From an uncultured Pelagibacteraceae bacterium (GTDB lineage Bacteria; Pseudomonadota; Alphaproteobacteria; Pelagibacterales; Pelagibacteraceae): a stretch of DNA of 49,879 nucleotides. This document shows positions 25,930 to 33,966 of the stretch, piece by piece. Where the stretch lies: contig CACPQC010000003.1 in the NCBI GenBank assembly GCA_902635975.1, forward strand, positions 1 to 49,879, given 5' to 3'. Below the pieces are notes generated by a model. That model saw nothing but the letters and a program-made list of their open reading frames with translations, was not told where the DNA came from and searched no databases. Position 1 is the stretch's first letter. The number at the start of each line of letters is the position of its first letter. Made by a program: the position numbers and the translations under genes.

Positions 25930-27240
25930 TTAAGCTACAATAAAACTTATGAAACTTAATATAGCAATAACCCAAATTGCTGGTGAAGTTTTTGAAAATT
26001 TACCAGTAAATATTTTGATTAAAGCATAAGAAATAAATGCTAAAGCAATTCCATTACTTATACTATAAGTCAAAGGCATTGATATCATAGCTAAAACTGC
26101 TGGAGCTGACTCAGCAATATCGTCCCACTCAATGTCTGTGATATTTCTGACAAATAAAACTGCAACATATAGTAGGGCTGCACCGTCTATTTCTTTAGGA
26201 AGGCTCGTAGCTAAAGGAGAAAGGAATAAACAAGCTAAAAATAAAAGTCCTATTACTAAGGAAGTCATCCCAGTTCTGCCACCGGCTTTTACACCCGCTC
26301 CAGACTCTACATAACTTGTAACTGTAGTAGTACCCATCAAAGCACCCGCTACGGTTCCAACACTATCTGACATCATTGCTTTTTCAATATCTTGAACTTT
26401 ACCATTTTTATCAACTTTACCTGCAACATTGGCAACTGATGTTAAAGTTCCGGCAGTGTCAAAAAAGTCTATAAATAGTAAAGTAAATATGACCGTGGAC
26501 ATTCCAGCAGTGAATGCTGCAGTCAAATCAAAATCCATTAGGTAAGTCATTGGTGGTATGCTTCCAACTACACCGTTGAATTTTGCAAGACCAGATGCCC
26601 AAGCAATTATACTAAAAACAATGATACCAATAATTATATTTCCTTTAATATTTAGTTTTTCCATAACAATCATTGATACAAAGGCAAGACAACCTAAAAT
26701 AATAAGTGGATTTTTTATATCTCCTAAAGTAACTAATGTAACTGGATGGTCCGCAACTACACCCATTATTTCAAGACCAATAATTGCTAAGAACAAACCA
26801 ATTCCAGCTCCAATTCCTAATTTTAAACTTCTTGGGATAGAATTAATTAACCATGCTCGTATTGGCGTTAAAGAAATAATCAAAAATAGAACACCTGCAA
26901 CCAAAACAGCTCCTAAAGCTGCTTGAGGAGTGTAACCCATACCTGCAACTACACCAAATGCAACAAAAGCATTAATTCCCATTCCTGGGGCTAAACCAAT
27001 TGGCCAAGTTTTACCGTAAAAGGCCATTATGAAACACGCGAGAGCAGTAGCCACAATAGTAGCAGTAAAAACTGCACCAAAATCAAAAAAACCTTTTTCT
27101 GGACCAGCAAATTCTCCTGATAGTATGAAAGGATTTAAAAACATTATGTATGCCATAGTTAAAAAAGTTGTAACTCCAGCAATTACTTCTGTTTTAAAAT
27201 TCGTTTTATGTTTTTTATAATTAAAATATTTATCTAACAT
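25930..27240 (-). CDS. NCS2-family guanine/hypoxanthine permease (AzgA-like)
   Basis: This is a membrane permease of the AzgA-like branch of the NCS2 family, which imports hypoxanthine, guanine or adenine with protons. The 436 residues hold about 12-14 hydrophobic segments. Diagnostic stretches are TEVIAGVTTFLTMAYIMFLNP at residues 17-37, GLAPGMGINAFVAF, FIDFFDTAGTLTSVAN and TVTSYVESGAGVKAGGRTGMTS. An AGGAGG ribosome-binding site lies directly upstream. The convergent purine phosphoribosyltransferase would trap imported bases. No purine riboswitch was recognised in the 127-base upstream gap. Confidence 0.93.
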   Translation of the reverse strand: MLDKYFNYKKHKTNFKTEVIAGVTTFLTMAYIMFLNPFILSGEFAGPEKGFFDFGAVFTATIVATALACFIMAFYGKTWPIGLAPGMGINAFVAFGVVAGMGYTPQAALGAVLVAGVLFLIISLTPIRAWLINSIPRSLKLGIGAGIGLFLAIIGLEIMGVVADHPVTLVTLGDIKNPLIILGCLAFVSMIVMEKLNIKGNIIIGIIVFSIIAWASGLAKFNGVVGSIPPMTYLMDFDLTAAFTAGMSTVIFTLLFIDFFDTAGTLTSVANVAGKVDKNGKVQDIEKAMMSDSVGTVAGALMGTTTVTSYVESGAGVKAGGRTGMTSLVIGLLFLACLFLSPLATSLPKEIDGAALLYVAVLFVRNITDIEWDDIAESAPAVLAMISMPLTYSISNGIALAFISYALIKIFTGKFSKTSPAIWVIAILSFISFIVA

Positions 27241-27367
27241 TTTTCCTCCTATATTTGTTCTAGGTAATTGATTCTCGCTAAAAATTCCCGGTAAATTATT
27301 ATTTTATTCACACAATACAACTAAGAAGTTTATATTTATAGTTTGTCTTACTTGTTATCATGTTTAA

Positions 27368-27673
27368 ATGAGAAATCTCAAACCTATAATTTTAATTTTA
27401 GTTTTGTCTTTTACTATTTCAGCCTGTCAGACTATTAAAAATAAAACTGATGAGATTGTTGAAAAAGAGAATCAAAAATTAACTAAATACATTGGAAAAA
27501 CATCCAGCTTACTAAAAATGGAATTAGGTGCTCCTAGTGAAGATTTTAAAAACGAAAAAGGGAATTTAATTTTAGTATATAATACTAAAAAGTATGGAAT
27601 ACCATGTGAGAGAAGATTTGAAATAAATTCTAATTCTATTGTAATTGGATTTGTTTCTAATGGATGTTTTTAA
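27368..27673 (+). CDS. Small putative lipoprotein, unknown function
   Basis: The protein has 101 residues with a lipoprotein signal: MRNLKPIILILVLSFTISAC, lipid-acceptor Cys20 in ISAC. The mature part begins with a charged, possibly helical region (TIKNKTDEIVEKENQKLTKYIG). It continues with KMELGAPSEDFKNEKGNLILVY and ends with two cysteines (IPCERRF and SNGCF) that could form a disulfide. The GAPSEDF block loosely resembles the SmpA/OmlA-type start of small outer-membrane proteins, but this is weak. Single gene; no function is claimed. Confidence 0.75.
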   Translation: MRNLKPIILILVLSFTISACQTIKNKTDEIVEKENQKLTKYIGKTSSLLKMELGAPSEDFKNEKGNLILVYNTKKYGIPCERRFEINSNSIVIGFVSNGCF

Positions 27674-27679
27674 AAATTA

Positions 27680-27704
27680 CTTGCGGAGAAGTTATCTCCG
27701 CAAG
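27680..27704. terminator. Hairpin between small lipoprotein gene and hsp20
   Basis: CTTGCGGAGA (27680-27689) and TCTCCGCAAG (27695-27704) form a perfect 10-bp stem with a five-base loop. On the minus strand the stem is followed by an ATTTTT tract, so it should terminate hsp20. On the plus strand the tail is weaker (CAAGGTCTATTTATTT). It is GC-rich against a very AT-rich background. Confidence 0.78.
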
Positions 27705-27714
27705 CAAGGTCTAT

Positions 27715-28161
27715 TTATTTGATATCAATAAGTTTTTTCTTTTTATGCTCTGGAACAATTCTTTCACAAGATATTGTCAAAAGACCATCTTTTAACTTTG
27801 CACCATTTACTTTTACATCATCAGCTATAGTAAATGATCTAGCAAATTGTCTTTGAGAAATACCTTTATGAATTATTTCTCCATCAGCATTATTATTTTC
27901 TGATTTATTAACTTGTTTAGTTCTTACAGTTAACAAATTATCCTCAAACTCAACTTCAACATCGTTTTTATTAAAACCAGCTAAAGCAACTTCGATTGCA
28001 TAATTATCCTTACCAGTTTTTCTGATGTTATAAGGTGGGTAGTTTGACTGCATAGTCAAAGAACCATTACCAAGCATATTTTCAAATTGATCAAACATAT
28101 CATCAAAACCAATTGAAAATGGTCTTAGTGAGTTGAATATAGATAAATCCTTACTTGTCAT
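27715..28161 (-). CDS. hsp20: Small heat shock protein, Hsp20/IbpA type
   Basis: This is an alpha-crystallin-type holdase chaperone that keeps unfolding proteins from aggregating. The 148 residues have an N-terminal arm with FDDMFDQFENML, a crystallin domain (about residues 40-135) opening with YPPYNIRKTGKDNYAIEVALAGF, and the conserved DNLLTVRTK and FARSFTIADDVKVNGAKLKDGLLTI. A lone Hsp20 gene with an AGGAGG ribosome-binding site. It is under a sigma-32-like promoter and a ROSE-like leader, described separately, and ends at a strong hairpin. Confidence 0.97.
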   Translation of the reverse strand: MTSKDLSIFNSLRPFSIGFDDMFDQFENMLGNGSLTMQSNYPPYNIRKTGKDNYAIEVALAGFNKNDVEVEFEDNLLTVRTKQVNKSENNNADGEIIHKGISQRQFARSFTIADDVKVNGAKLKDGLLTISCERIVPEHKKKKLIDIK

Positions 28162-28218
28162 AATATCCTCCTTTGTTAAGCAAGTTTATTTATTGTTAGC
28201 CCCATTAGGCGACCAACA
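28162..28218 (-). promoter_or_regulatory. ROSE-like RNA thermometer in the hsp20 5' leader
   Basis: On the transcript, CUUGCUU (+ strand 28178-28184) can pair with AAGGAGG (28167-28173), which contains the ribosome-binding site, across a four-base AACA loop. One G-G mismatch remains inside. A U-U/C-G-C-U motif facing the Shine-Dalgarno site with a G-G pair is the defining feature of ROSE thermometers of rhizobial small heat-shock genes. An upstream stem, UGUUGGUC with GGCUAACA (28194-28218), begins almost exactly where transcription should start. The pairings are read directly; temperature sensing is inferred. Confidence 0.65.
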
Positions 28219-28224
28219 TTATGT

Positions 28225-28252
28225 ATATGGGAGTAATTTATTTTTTTTCAAG
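28225..28252 (-). promoter_or_regulatory. Sigma-32 (RpoH) promoter of hsp20
   Basis: On the minus strand CTTGAAA (28246-28252) is followed after exactly 14 bases by CCCATAT (28225-28231). This equals the classic RpoH consensus CTTGAAA-N13-15-CCCATnT. Start of transcription is expected near 28218, giving a leader of about 57 nt. The promoter sits just after the oligopeptidase B stop codon. Confidence 0.82.
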
Positions 28253-28255
28253 ATA

Positions 28256-30337
28256 TCAAAATTTAATTTTTTCAGAGATCTTTAAAATAAATGTGTAGTC
28301 AAAAGCTATTTCTTCGATGGCACCATCTCTACCTGACTTCCCCCCATGGCCTGCGTTCATCTCAGTTTTTAACAAAAGCAAGTTATTGTCTGTTTTAAGA
28401 TCTCTAAGTTTGGCTGTAAATTTTGCTGGTTCATCAAATAATACCCTATTATCACTTAAGCTTGTTGTAATTAACATGTGAGGATAATCCATTTTTTTAA
28501 TGTTGTTATATGGAGCGTAAGAATAAATATAATCAAAATGCTCTTTTTTATCTTTTGCATTTCCGAATTCATCAAATTCTCCAACAGTAAGAGGCAAAGA
28601 ATGATCCAAGTTAGTTGTTAATGAGTCAACAAATGGTACAGCCATAACAATTCCAAGAAATAATTCTGGAGATTGATTAACTACTGCTCCCATTAATAAA
28701 CCACCAGCTGATCCACCCATACCAATAATTTTTCCTTTCGACGAATATCTTTTTTTAATCAAAAACTTTGCTACGTGGATGTAATCTTCAAAAGTATTTT
28801 TTTTATTAAGAAGCTTTCCTTCTTTCCACCATTTCATTCCTTTTTCCATTCCCCCTCTAATATGTGCAGTTACCCAAATAATATCTCTGTCAATTAAACT
28901 CAATCTAGTTGAGGAAAAATCTGGAGTCATTGAACTTCCGTATGACCCATAGCCATATAAAAGTAAATTTGCTGTTCCATTAATTTTTGTTTTTTTGTGC
29001 CTGGTAATTGTAAGTGGAACCAATCTTCCATCATGAGAAGGGCACTCCAGTCTTTCGACTATATAGTCATCCGGATTATGACCAGATGGGATTTCTTGTT
29101 CTTTTACTAATTTTTTTTCTTTTGTTTTTAAATTGTATAAATAAGTTTTGCCTGGTGTTTTCGGGGACGAATATGACAAGTAAACAAAGTCAGTATTTTT
29201 ATTTCTTTGTATCAACGAGACATTAGGCACAATCACAGATTCGTCAGTAAATTTTAACTCTTCCTCAATTCCTGTTTGTCTATTTCTTACAAATAACTTT
29301 CCTAATGCATTTGATTTTTCTCCTCTGATAATCCAATCATTTAAAAATATTAATCCTCCGATTAAAACCTCTTCTTTACCAGCTATATAAATTTCCCACT
29401 TTTGATTTGATAAATCATCACATCTTTCAATTTTGAAATCCTCTGCATCATCATTAGTATGACAATAAAAATATCCACCCCAAGAATTGACTGAATAAAT
29501 TACTCCCTTTCTTCTTTTTATAATTAATTTTGGTTTTGGGTTTTTTTCTGTTACCTCAAAGTAGTATTGTTCAGAAGTATTATGATCTGATGTTGTTATA
29601 AAAAAATATTTTTCATCTGAACTCAAACTTATACCTACAGTAAATGCTTCGCTTTTCTCTTCAAAAATAAGCTCATCATCTTTAGCTGATGATCCAATTT
29701 TGTGTCTAAATATTTTTCTGGGTCTATGAAATTCATCAAGCTTTGAATAAAAAAAATATTGATCGTCCAAACTAAATGCAATACTTCCACTTGTCTCTTC
29801 TATTTTCTCAGTGACTAATTTTCCTGAGGTAATATTTCTTATGTAAATTGTATAATATTCAGATCCTTTTAAGTCTAAAGAATAACCTAAAAGTTTATCA
29901 TTATAACTAACCTCTAAATCACCAACACCGAAATATTCAGTTTTTAATTTACCTTTTTCGAGGTCACCATTCCAAAATTCTTCAACAGTATCACTTCCAA
30001 TTTTTTTTCTAAGTTTTTTTGAATAATTTCCTATCGCAGTTGTTTTAGTCCAATATTCATATTCTTTGTCTTTAAATTTTAATGATTCATCATCTAATTT
30101 TATTCTACCTTTAATTTCATCAAATAAGATTTTCTGATATTTTTTTGTGTCTTTTAAATTATGTTCTGTAAAATTATTTTCTTCTTCAAGATATTTCCTA
30201 ACATCTGGAAGTAGCTTGGAACTATCTTTTAAAACCTCAAGAATATTATCCTGATGGATCCAACTATAATTATCTTCCCACGTGGTATTGTGACAAGATT
30301 TAAGCTCTGGTTTTTTTTTAAGTTGTGGTATTTTCAT
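28256..30337 (-). CDS. ptrB: Oligopeptidase B (S9 family serine peptidase)
   Basis: This cytoplasmic prolyl-oligopeptidase-family enzyme cleaves small peptides after basic residues. An N-terminal seven-bladed propeller covers about residues 60-400 and a C-terminal alpha/beta-hydrolase domain follows. The catalytic serine is in GMGGSAGGLLMGA. The aspartate is probably in TSLSDNRVLFDEPAKF and the histidine in MNAGHGGKSG. The block WVTAHIRGGMEKGMKWWKEGK is typical of oligopeptidase B. The length of 693 residues is as expected. Its start lies 14 bases from the preferred start of the divergent DnaJ-like gene. Confidence 0.95.
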   Translation of the reverse strand: MKIPQLKKKPELKSCHNTTWEDNYSWIHQDNILEVLKDSSKLLPDVRKYLEEENNFTEHNLKDTKKYQKILFDEIKGRIKLDDESLKFKDKEYEYWTKTTAIGNYSKKLRKKIGSDTVEEFWNGDLEKGKLKTEYFGVGDLEVSYNDKLLGYSLDLKGSEYYTIYIRNITSGKLVTEKIEETSGSIAFSLDDQYFFYSKLDEFHRPRKIFRHKIGSSAKDDELIFEEKSEAFTVGISLSSDEKYFFITTSDHNTSEQYYFEVTEKNPKPKLIIKRRKGVIYSVNSWGGYFYCHTNDDAEDFKIERCDDLSNQKWEIYIAGKEEVLIGGLIFLNDWIIRGEKSNALGKLFVRNRQTGIEEELKFTDESVIVPNVSLIQRNKNTDFVYLSYSSPKTPGKTYLYNLKTKEKKLVKEQEIPSGHNPDDYIVERLECPSHDGRLVPLTITRHKKTKINGTANLLLYGYGSYGSSMTPDFSSTRLSLIDRDIIWVTAHIRGGMEKGMKWWKEGKLLNKKNTFEDYIHVAKFLIKKRYSSKGKIIGMGGSAGGLLMGAVVNQSPELFLGIVMAVPFVDSLTTNLDHSLPLTVGEFDEFGNAKDKKEHFDYIYSYAPYNNIKKMDYPHMLITTSLSDNRVLFDEPAKFTAKLRDLKTDNNLLLLKTEMNAGHGGKSGRDGAIEEIAFDYTFILKISEKIKF

Positions 30338-30351
30338 TAGATCAAAAATAT

Positions 30352-30855
30352 ATGAATATAATAATTTATACAGTGGTTATATTAACCATTTTTTATTTTT
30401 TATTACGTTTAATAACCAACATTTCATCTAGAAAAATTTCAAAAGGTCTAAGATTTTTAATCATATTAGGATTAATTGCTTTAGCAGTCTTGTTTGCTAT
30501 TGGTGGCAAATTTTTATTAACCTTGCCTCTTACTTTGGCAAGTCTAGCTTTATTAAAATTAAAAGGTTTATCTATTTTCCAATTAATTTCTCTTTTTAGA
30601 CTTATTCAGACATTAAGAAGATCTGGTCGCTTTTCTTTTAACCAAGCAGGTACTAATAACGTTTCGTCTATATCAGTTTCAGAGGCATACAAAATTTTAA
30701 ATTTAGATATGAATAAAAAAATTACAAAAGAAGATGTAAACAAAGCTTATGTTAAAATCCAAAAAAAAATCCATCCTGACGTTTCACCAGAAACTTCTCG
30801 ATTATCCTCAATAGTAAACGAGGCAAAAGATATTGTATTAAAAGATATTTCCTAA
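30352..30855 (+). CDS. Membrane-anchored DnaJ-domain protein
   Basis: Two hydrophobic segments (MNIIIYTVVILTIFYFLL and a second around LIALAVLFAIGGKFLLTLPLTLASLALL) are followed by a cytoplasmic linker and a C-terminal J-like domain (about residues 110-167 of the shorter form). That domain has EAYKILNLD, the HPD motif in KIQKKIHPDVS, and VNEAKDIVL. The layout resembles alphaproteobacterial Tim14/Pam18-like proteins, which recruit DnaK to the membrane. The track starts at GTG 30325 inside the opposite gene; ATG 30352 is preferred because the membrane helix begins there and no overlap is needed. Which process it serves is unknown. Confidence 0.85.
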   Translation: MNIIIYTVVILTIFYFLLRLITNISSRKISKGLRFLIILGLIALAVLFAIGGKFLLTLPLTLASLALLKLKGLSIFQLISLFRLIQTLRRSGRFSFNQAGTNNVSSISVSEAYKILNLDMNKKITKEDVNKAYVKIQKKIHPDVSPETSRLSSIVNEAKDIVLKDIS

Positions 30856-31814
30856 TTGATAATTTCTATAAATTTATCAAATATTTTTTGAGAACTAATT
30901 TTTTCTTTACCCAAAGTATTATGTGAGACTGTCTCTTCTCCATCAGGGATTATTGGAAACATCTTCGAGCTGTAATTACCATAAATTAATGGTGTATCTG
31001 CCATTAAAGTTATAGTCTTTATACCAAGTGCTGCAGATAAATGACTAAAACTAGTGTCATTGCAGATTGATAAGTTGCAATTTTTTATTAATGGCATTAT
31101 TTCTCTGAGTGAAAAATCGTCTAATGGTTTACAAAGACCACTAAATTCTGAGCTTAAAATATCACGTAAAATAACTTGTTCTTCTTCGTTTTTTCCTGTT
31201 GCAAGAAAAAATTTACAATTTTTTATTTTTGATATTTTATCAATCACTTTAATAAAAGTATTAGCAGGAATTCTTTTAGTTGGACCAGAGCCCCCTATTC
31301 CTAAAAGGATATTAATTTCTTTTTTATCAATTTGAAATTTTTCAATCATTTCTTGAGCTATCATATCATCTATTTCTATCTCTGGATCATCTTTAACCGT
31401 TAATTCAAATTTTTCTTTTATAAATTTTTTTGGAGTTTCAGTTATGTGTTGTTGTTTTTTTTGGAATAAAGGATATTGAAACACTTCTTTAATCCCTGAA
31501 AATTTTGCAATTAAATTGTATCTTAGAGAAGAATTAAAAATGATAATTTTATCAAAATTAAATTTTTTAATATCTTTAATTAAATTTAAACTTCCTAAAA
31601 GACCATCATGTCTATTTTTGATTTCATTATCTCTCTCTAAAAAGATTATTTTGTCAATATAACTTGTTTGATATAAATATTGATCAGCTTTAGAATTTTT
31701 TTTAACAAGTAAACTTATAGGCGAGTTGAATTTGTTAGATAATGCCTTAATAAAGGGTAAAAAAATAATATTATCACCAATACCCTTCCTACTTTGTACT
31801 GCTAATATTTTCAT
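30852..31814 (-). CDS. Glycosyltransferase family 9 (heptosyltransferase-like)
   Basis: This GT-B-fold glycosyltransferase is related to ADP-heptose:LPS heptosyltransferases. The family start MKILAVQSRKGIGDNIIFLPFIKAL is at the preferred ATG 31814. The tracked ORF begins 44 residues earlier, but that stretch would run into the divergent DapA-like gene and lacks similarity to the family. The donor-binding part shows LLGIGGSGPTKRIPANTF, FFLATGKNEEE and NCNLSICNDTSFSHLSAALGIKTITL, which is the signature of the family. The resulting length is 320 residues. It probably works in lipopolysaccharide or other surface glycan synthesis. Sugar and acceptor are unknown; no LPS neighbours are present. Confidence 0.87.
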   Translation of the reverse strand: MKILAVQSRKGIGDNIIFLPFIKALSNKFNSPISLLVKKNSKADQYLYQTSYIDKIIFLERDNEIKNRHDGLLGSLNLIKDIKKFNFDKIIIFNSSLRYNLIAKFSGIKEVFQYPLFQKKQQHITETPKKFIKEKFELTVKDDPEIEIDDMIAQEMIEKFQIDKKEINILLGIGGSGPTKRIPANTFIKVIDKISKIKNCKFFLATGKNEEEQVILRDILSSEFSGLCKPLDDFSLREIMPLIKNCNLSICNDTSFSHLSAALGIKTITLMADTPLIYGNYSSKMFPIIPDGEETVSHNTLGKEKISSQKIFDKFIEIIN

Positions 31815-31863
31815 ATGGTATTTATAAACTTTTATAACTATACTTTTTATATAAAATTTTATT

Positions 31864-32748
31864 ATGACAAAAATAAGTGGAATTTTTGCTGCTACAATGT
31901 CTGTTATCAATCCAGATTTAAGTCTTAATATCGAAAAAACAATCAATCATGCAGAAAGCCTTATTGATCAAGGTTGTCATGGAACAGCAATATTTGGTAG
32001 TACCGGACAAGCTCAATTAATTTCAATTTCAGAAAAGATCAACTTATTAAATAAACTCTCAGAGAGCAAATATAAAGACAAACACCTAATTGGTACTGGT
32101 TTAAATTCCCTTGGTGAAACTATTAACTTAATTAAAATTGCGAGCTCTTTAAATTTCAACAAATTTTTAATAATGCCACCAGCCTATTATAAATACGGTG
32201 ATACTGAGGTCATAGAGTTTTACAAAAAAATTATAGAGGCCGTTCCTGAATGTAAAATTATTCTTTACAACTTTGAGAAATTATCTGGATACAAATTTAG
32301 CATCAAATGTGTTAATGACCTTGTTAAAAGGTTTCCTGATCAAATCGTAGGGGTTAAAGACAGTTCTTATAACTTATATGAAAATTTAAAATTAAAAAAT
32401 TTTTCTATCTTTCCTGGTTCTGAACTTAAATTATTAAAAGGTTTAGAATTGGGATGTTCGGGTATAATAACAGCTACGTGTAATGTAACAGCAGCGCTTT
32501 CAAGAAAAGTTTATGACGATTTTTTTTCAGGTGCAAAACAATTAAATAATGAAAAATTATGCGAGGTAAGGGCTATTTTTGATAAATATAATTTGATTTC
32601 AGGTTTACATACTTTTTGTTCTCAAGAAAATGAAATTTATAAAAATGTTCTACCGCCCTTAAGTATCTTAAATCAAAGTGATCAAAAAAATTTAATTGAA
32701 GCTTTGAAAAATTTAAATTTTACGAATAAACCACCTCTCGCAGCATAA
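31864..32748 (+). CDS. DapA/NAL-family aldolase
   Basis: This class I aldolase of the dihydrodipicolinate synthase / N-acetylneuraminate lyase family forms a Schiff base with pyruvate or a similar 2-oxo acid. The barrel motifs are visible: GTAIFGSTGQAQLIS (pyruvate-binding loop in place of GTTGE), the Tyr in IILYNFEK, and the Schiff-base lysine in IVGVKDSSYN at about residue 163. It then continues with a normal C-terminal domain; the length is 294 residues. The loop and the location next to cfa, away from lysine genes, suggest it is not the biosynthetic DapA. A sugar-acid or hydroxy-acid aldolase is possible; the reaction is unknown. Confidence 0.85.
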   Translation: MTKISGIFAATMSVINPDLSLNIEKTINHAESLIDQGCHGTAIFGSTGQAQLISISEKINLLNKLSESKYKDKHLIGTGLNSLGETINLIKIASSLNFNKFLIMPPAYYKYGDTEVIEFYKKIIEAVPECKIILYNFEKLSGYKFSIKCVNDLVKRFPDQIVGVKDSSYNLYENLKLKNFSIFPGSELKLLKGLELGCSGIITATCNVTAALSRKVYDDFFSGAKQLNNEKLCEVRAIFDKYNLISGLHTFCSQENEIYKNVLPPLSILNQSDQKNLIEALKNLNFTNKPPLAA

Positions 32749-32749
32749 G

Positions 32750-33937
32750 ATGTATCTTGCAAGTTTCTTAAATAAAATTTTTAAAAAAGGTGGTTTCATC
32801 TTAACTGATGCTGACTTGAAAGATTATATAATAGGCAATCCTGGAGAACAACCTATGAAAATAAAACTTTTGAATAAAAAGCTTCATTATAAACTTTTGT
32901 TACATCCCGACTTATATTTCGGTGAGGCATACACAGAAGGAGATTTGATTATAGAAAATGGAAATTTAAGTGATTTTTTAGATTTAGCATTAATGAATTT
33001 CGGAAGAGGGCCTTTAAATTTTTTTAGTTACATAATAAATAGACTTAGAGGATCTTACAGATACTTAACAAATTTTAATTTTATTAAAAAATCTAAAATG
33101 AATGTTTCCCATCATTATGATATTTCTGATGATTTATATGATTTATTTCTAGATCCAAAGAGACAATATTCATGTGCTTATTTCAAAAAAGAGACCGATA
33201 GTTTAGAAGTTGCTCAAAATAATAAAATTCAACATATTATAAAAAAATTAAATATTAAAAAAAATCAAAAAGTTTTAGACATAGGTTGTGGTTGGGGTTC
33301 ATTAGCATTTGATATAGCAAAAAGTGCAAGTTGTGAGGTTACTGGAATTACTTTATCAGAAAATCAATTTAATTTTTGTGAAAAAAAATCAAAAGAGATG
33401 AATTTAGAAAATCAAGTAAAATTTAGATTGATCGATTATAGAGAACTTAAAGAAAAATTTGATAGAATAGTAAGTGTTGGAATGTTTGAGCATGTAGGAA
33501 GAAAATTTTATAAAAAATTTTTTAATCAAATTGAAAATTTATTAAAAGATGATGGTGTTTCATTGATACATACCATCGGATCTGTTGATCCTCCTCGAGA
33601 CCCGCATCCCTGGATAACAAAATATATTTTTCCTGGTGGGTATACACCGAGTTTAAGTGAAGTTACCAACCCAATTGAAAAAGCGGGCCTTATCGTTACA
33701 GATATAGAGGTTTTAAGACTTCATTACTCTCACACATTAAGACATTGGAAAGAAAACTGTATCAAAAACAAACAAAAGATCACACAAATGTTTGATGAAA
33801 AATTTTTTAGGATGTGGGAGTTTTACTTAACAGGTTGTGAAATGGCATTTAAATGGGGTGATCAAGTTGTATATCAATTTCAACTTACGAAAAATTATCA
33901 ATCAACTCCTGTTACTAGAGACTATATTTATCAATAA
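32750..33937 (+). CDS. cfa: Cyclopropane-fatty-acyl-phospholipid synthase family protein
   Basis: The enzyme methylenates double bonds of phospholipid acyl chains with S-adenosylmethionine. An N-terminal lipid-binding region is followed by the catalytic entry VSHHYDISDDLYDLFLD, then YSCAYF, the SAM motif LDIGCGWGSLAFDIA, VGMFEHVG, and the C-terminal CEMAFKWGDQVVYQFQL. These are all standard Cfa positions, including the cysteine used to bind bicarbonate. The length of 395 residues is normal. It starts one base after the aldolase stop. Related family members carry out other SAM-dependent lipid methylations, which cannot be excluded. Confidence 0.92.
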   Translation: MYLASFLNKIFKKGGFILTDADLKDYIIGNPGEQPMKIKLLNKKLHYKLLLHPDLYFGEAYTEGDLIIENGNLSDFLDLALMNFGRGPLNFFSYIINRLRGSYRYLTNFNFIKKSKMNVSHHYDISDDLYDLFLDPKRQYSCAYFKKETDSLEVAQNNKIQHIIKKLNIKKNQKVLDIGCGWGSLAFDIAKSASCEVTGITLSENQFNFCEKKSKEMNLENQVKFRLIDYRELKEKFDRIVSVGMFEHVGRKFYKKFFNQIENLLKDDGVSLIHTIGSVDPPRDPHPWITKYIFPGGYTPSLSEVTNPIEKAGLIVTDIEVLRLHYSHTLRHWKENCIKNKQKITQMFDEKFFRMWEFYLTGCEMAFKWGDQVVYQFQLTKNYQSTPVTRDYIYQ

Positions 33938-33966
33938 ATTATTGATAGAATTAGCTTTCTTTAATA

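Noticed and set aside
27241-27367. Purine riboswitch upstream of the NCS2 permease
   Set aside because: No purine-riboswitch core (the conserved junction and loop-loop pairs) could be found in the 127 bases; only a ribosome-binding site is visible.
30325-30351. GTG start of the DnaJ-like gene
   Set aside because: It lies within the opposite-strand oligopeptidase B start; the ATG at 30352 leads straight into the membrane helix.
31815-31946. 44-residue upstream extension of the GT9 glycosyltransferase
   Set aside because: It would overlap the divergent DapA-like gene and precedes the conserved family start MKILAVQSRKGIGDN, so it is most likely not translated.
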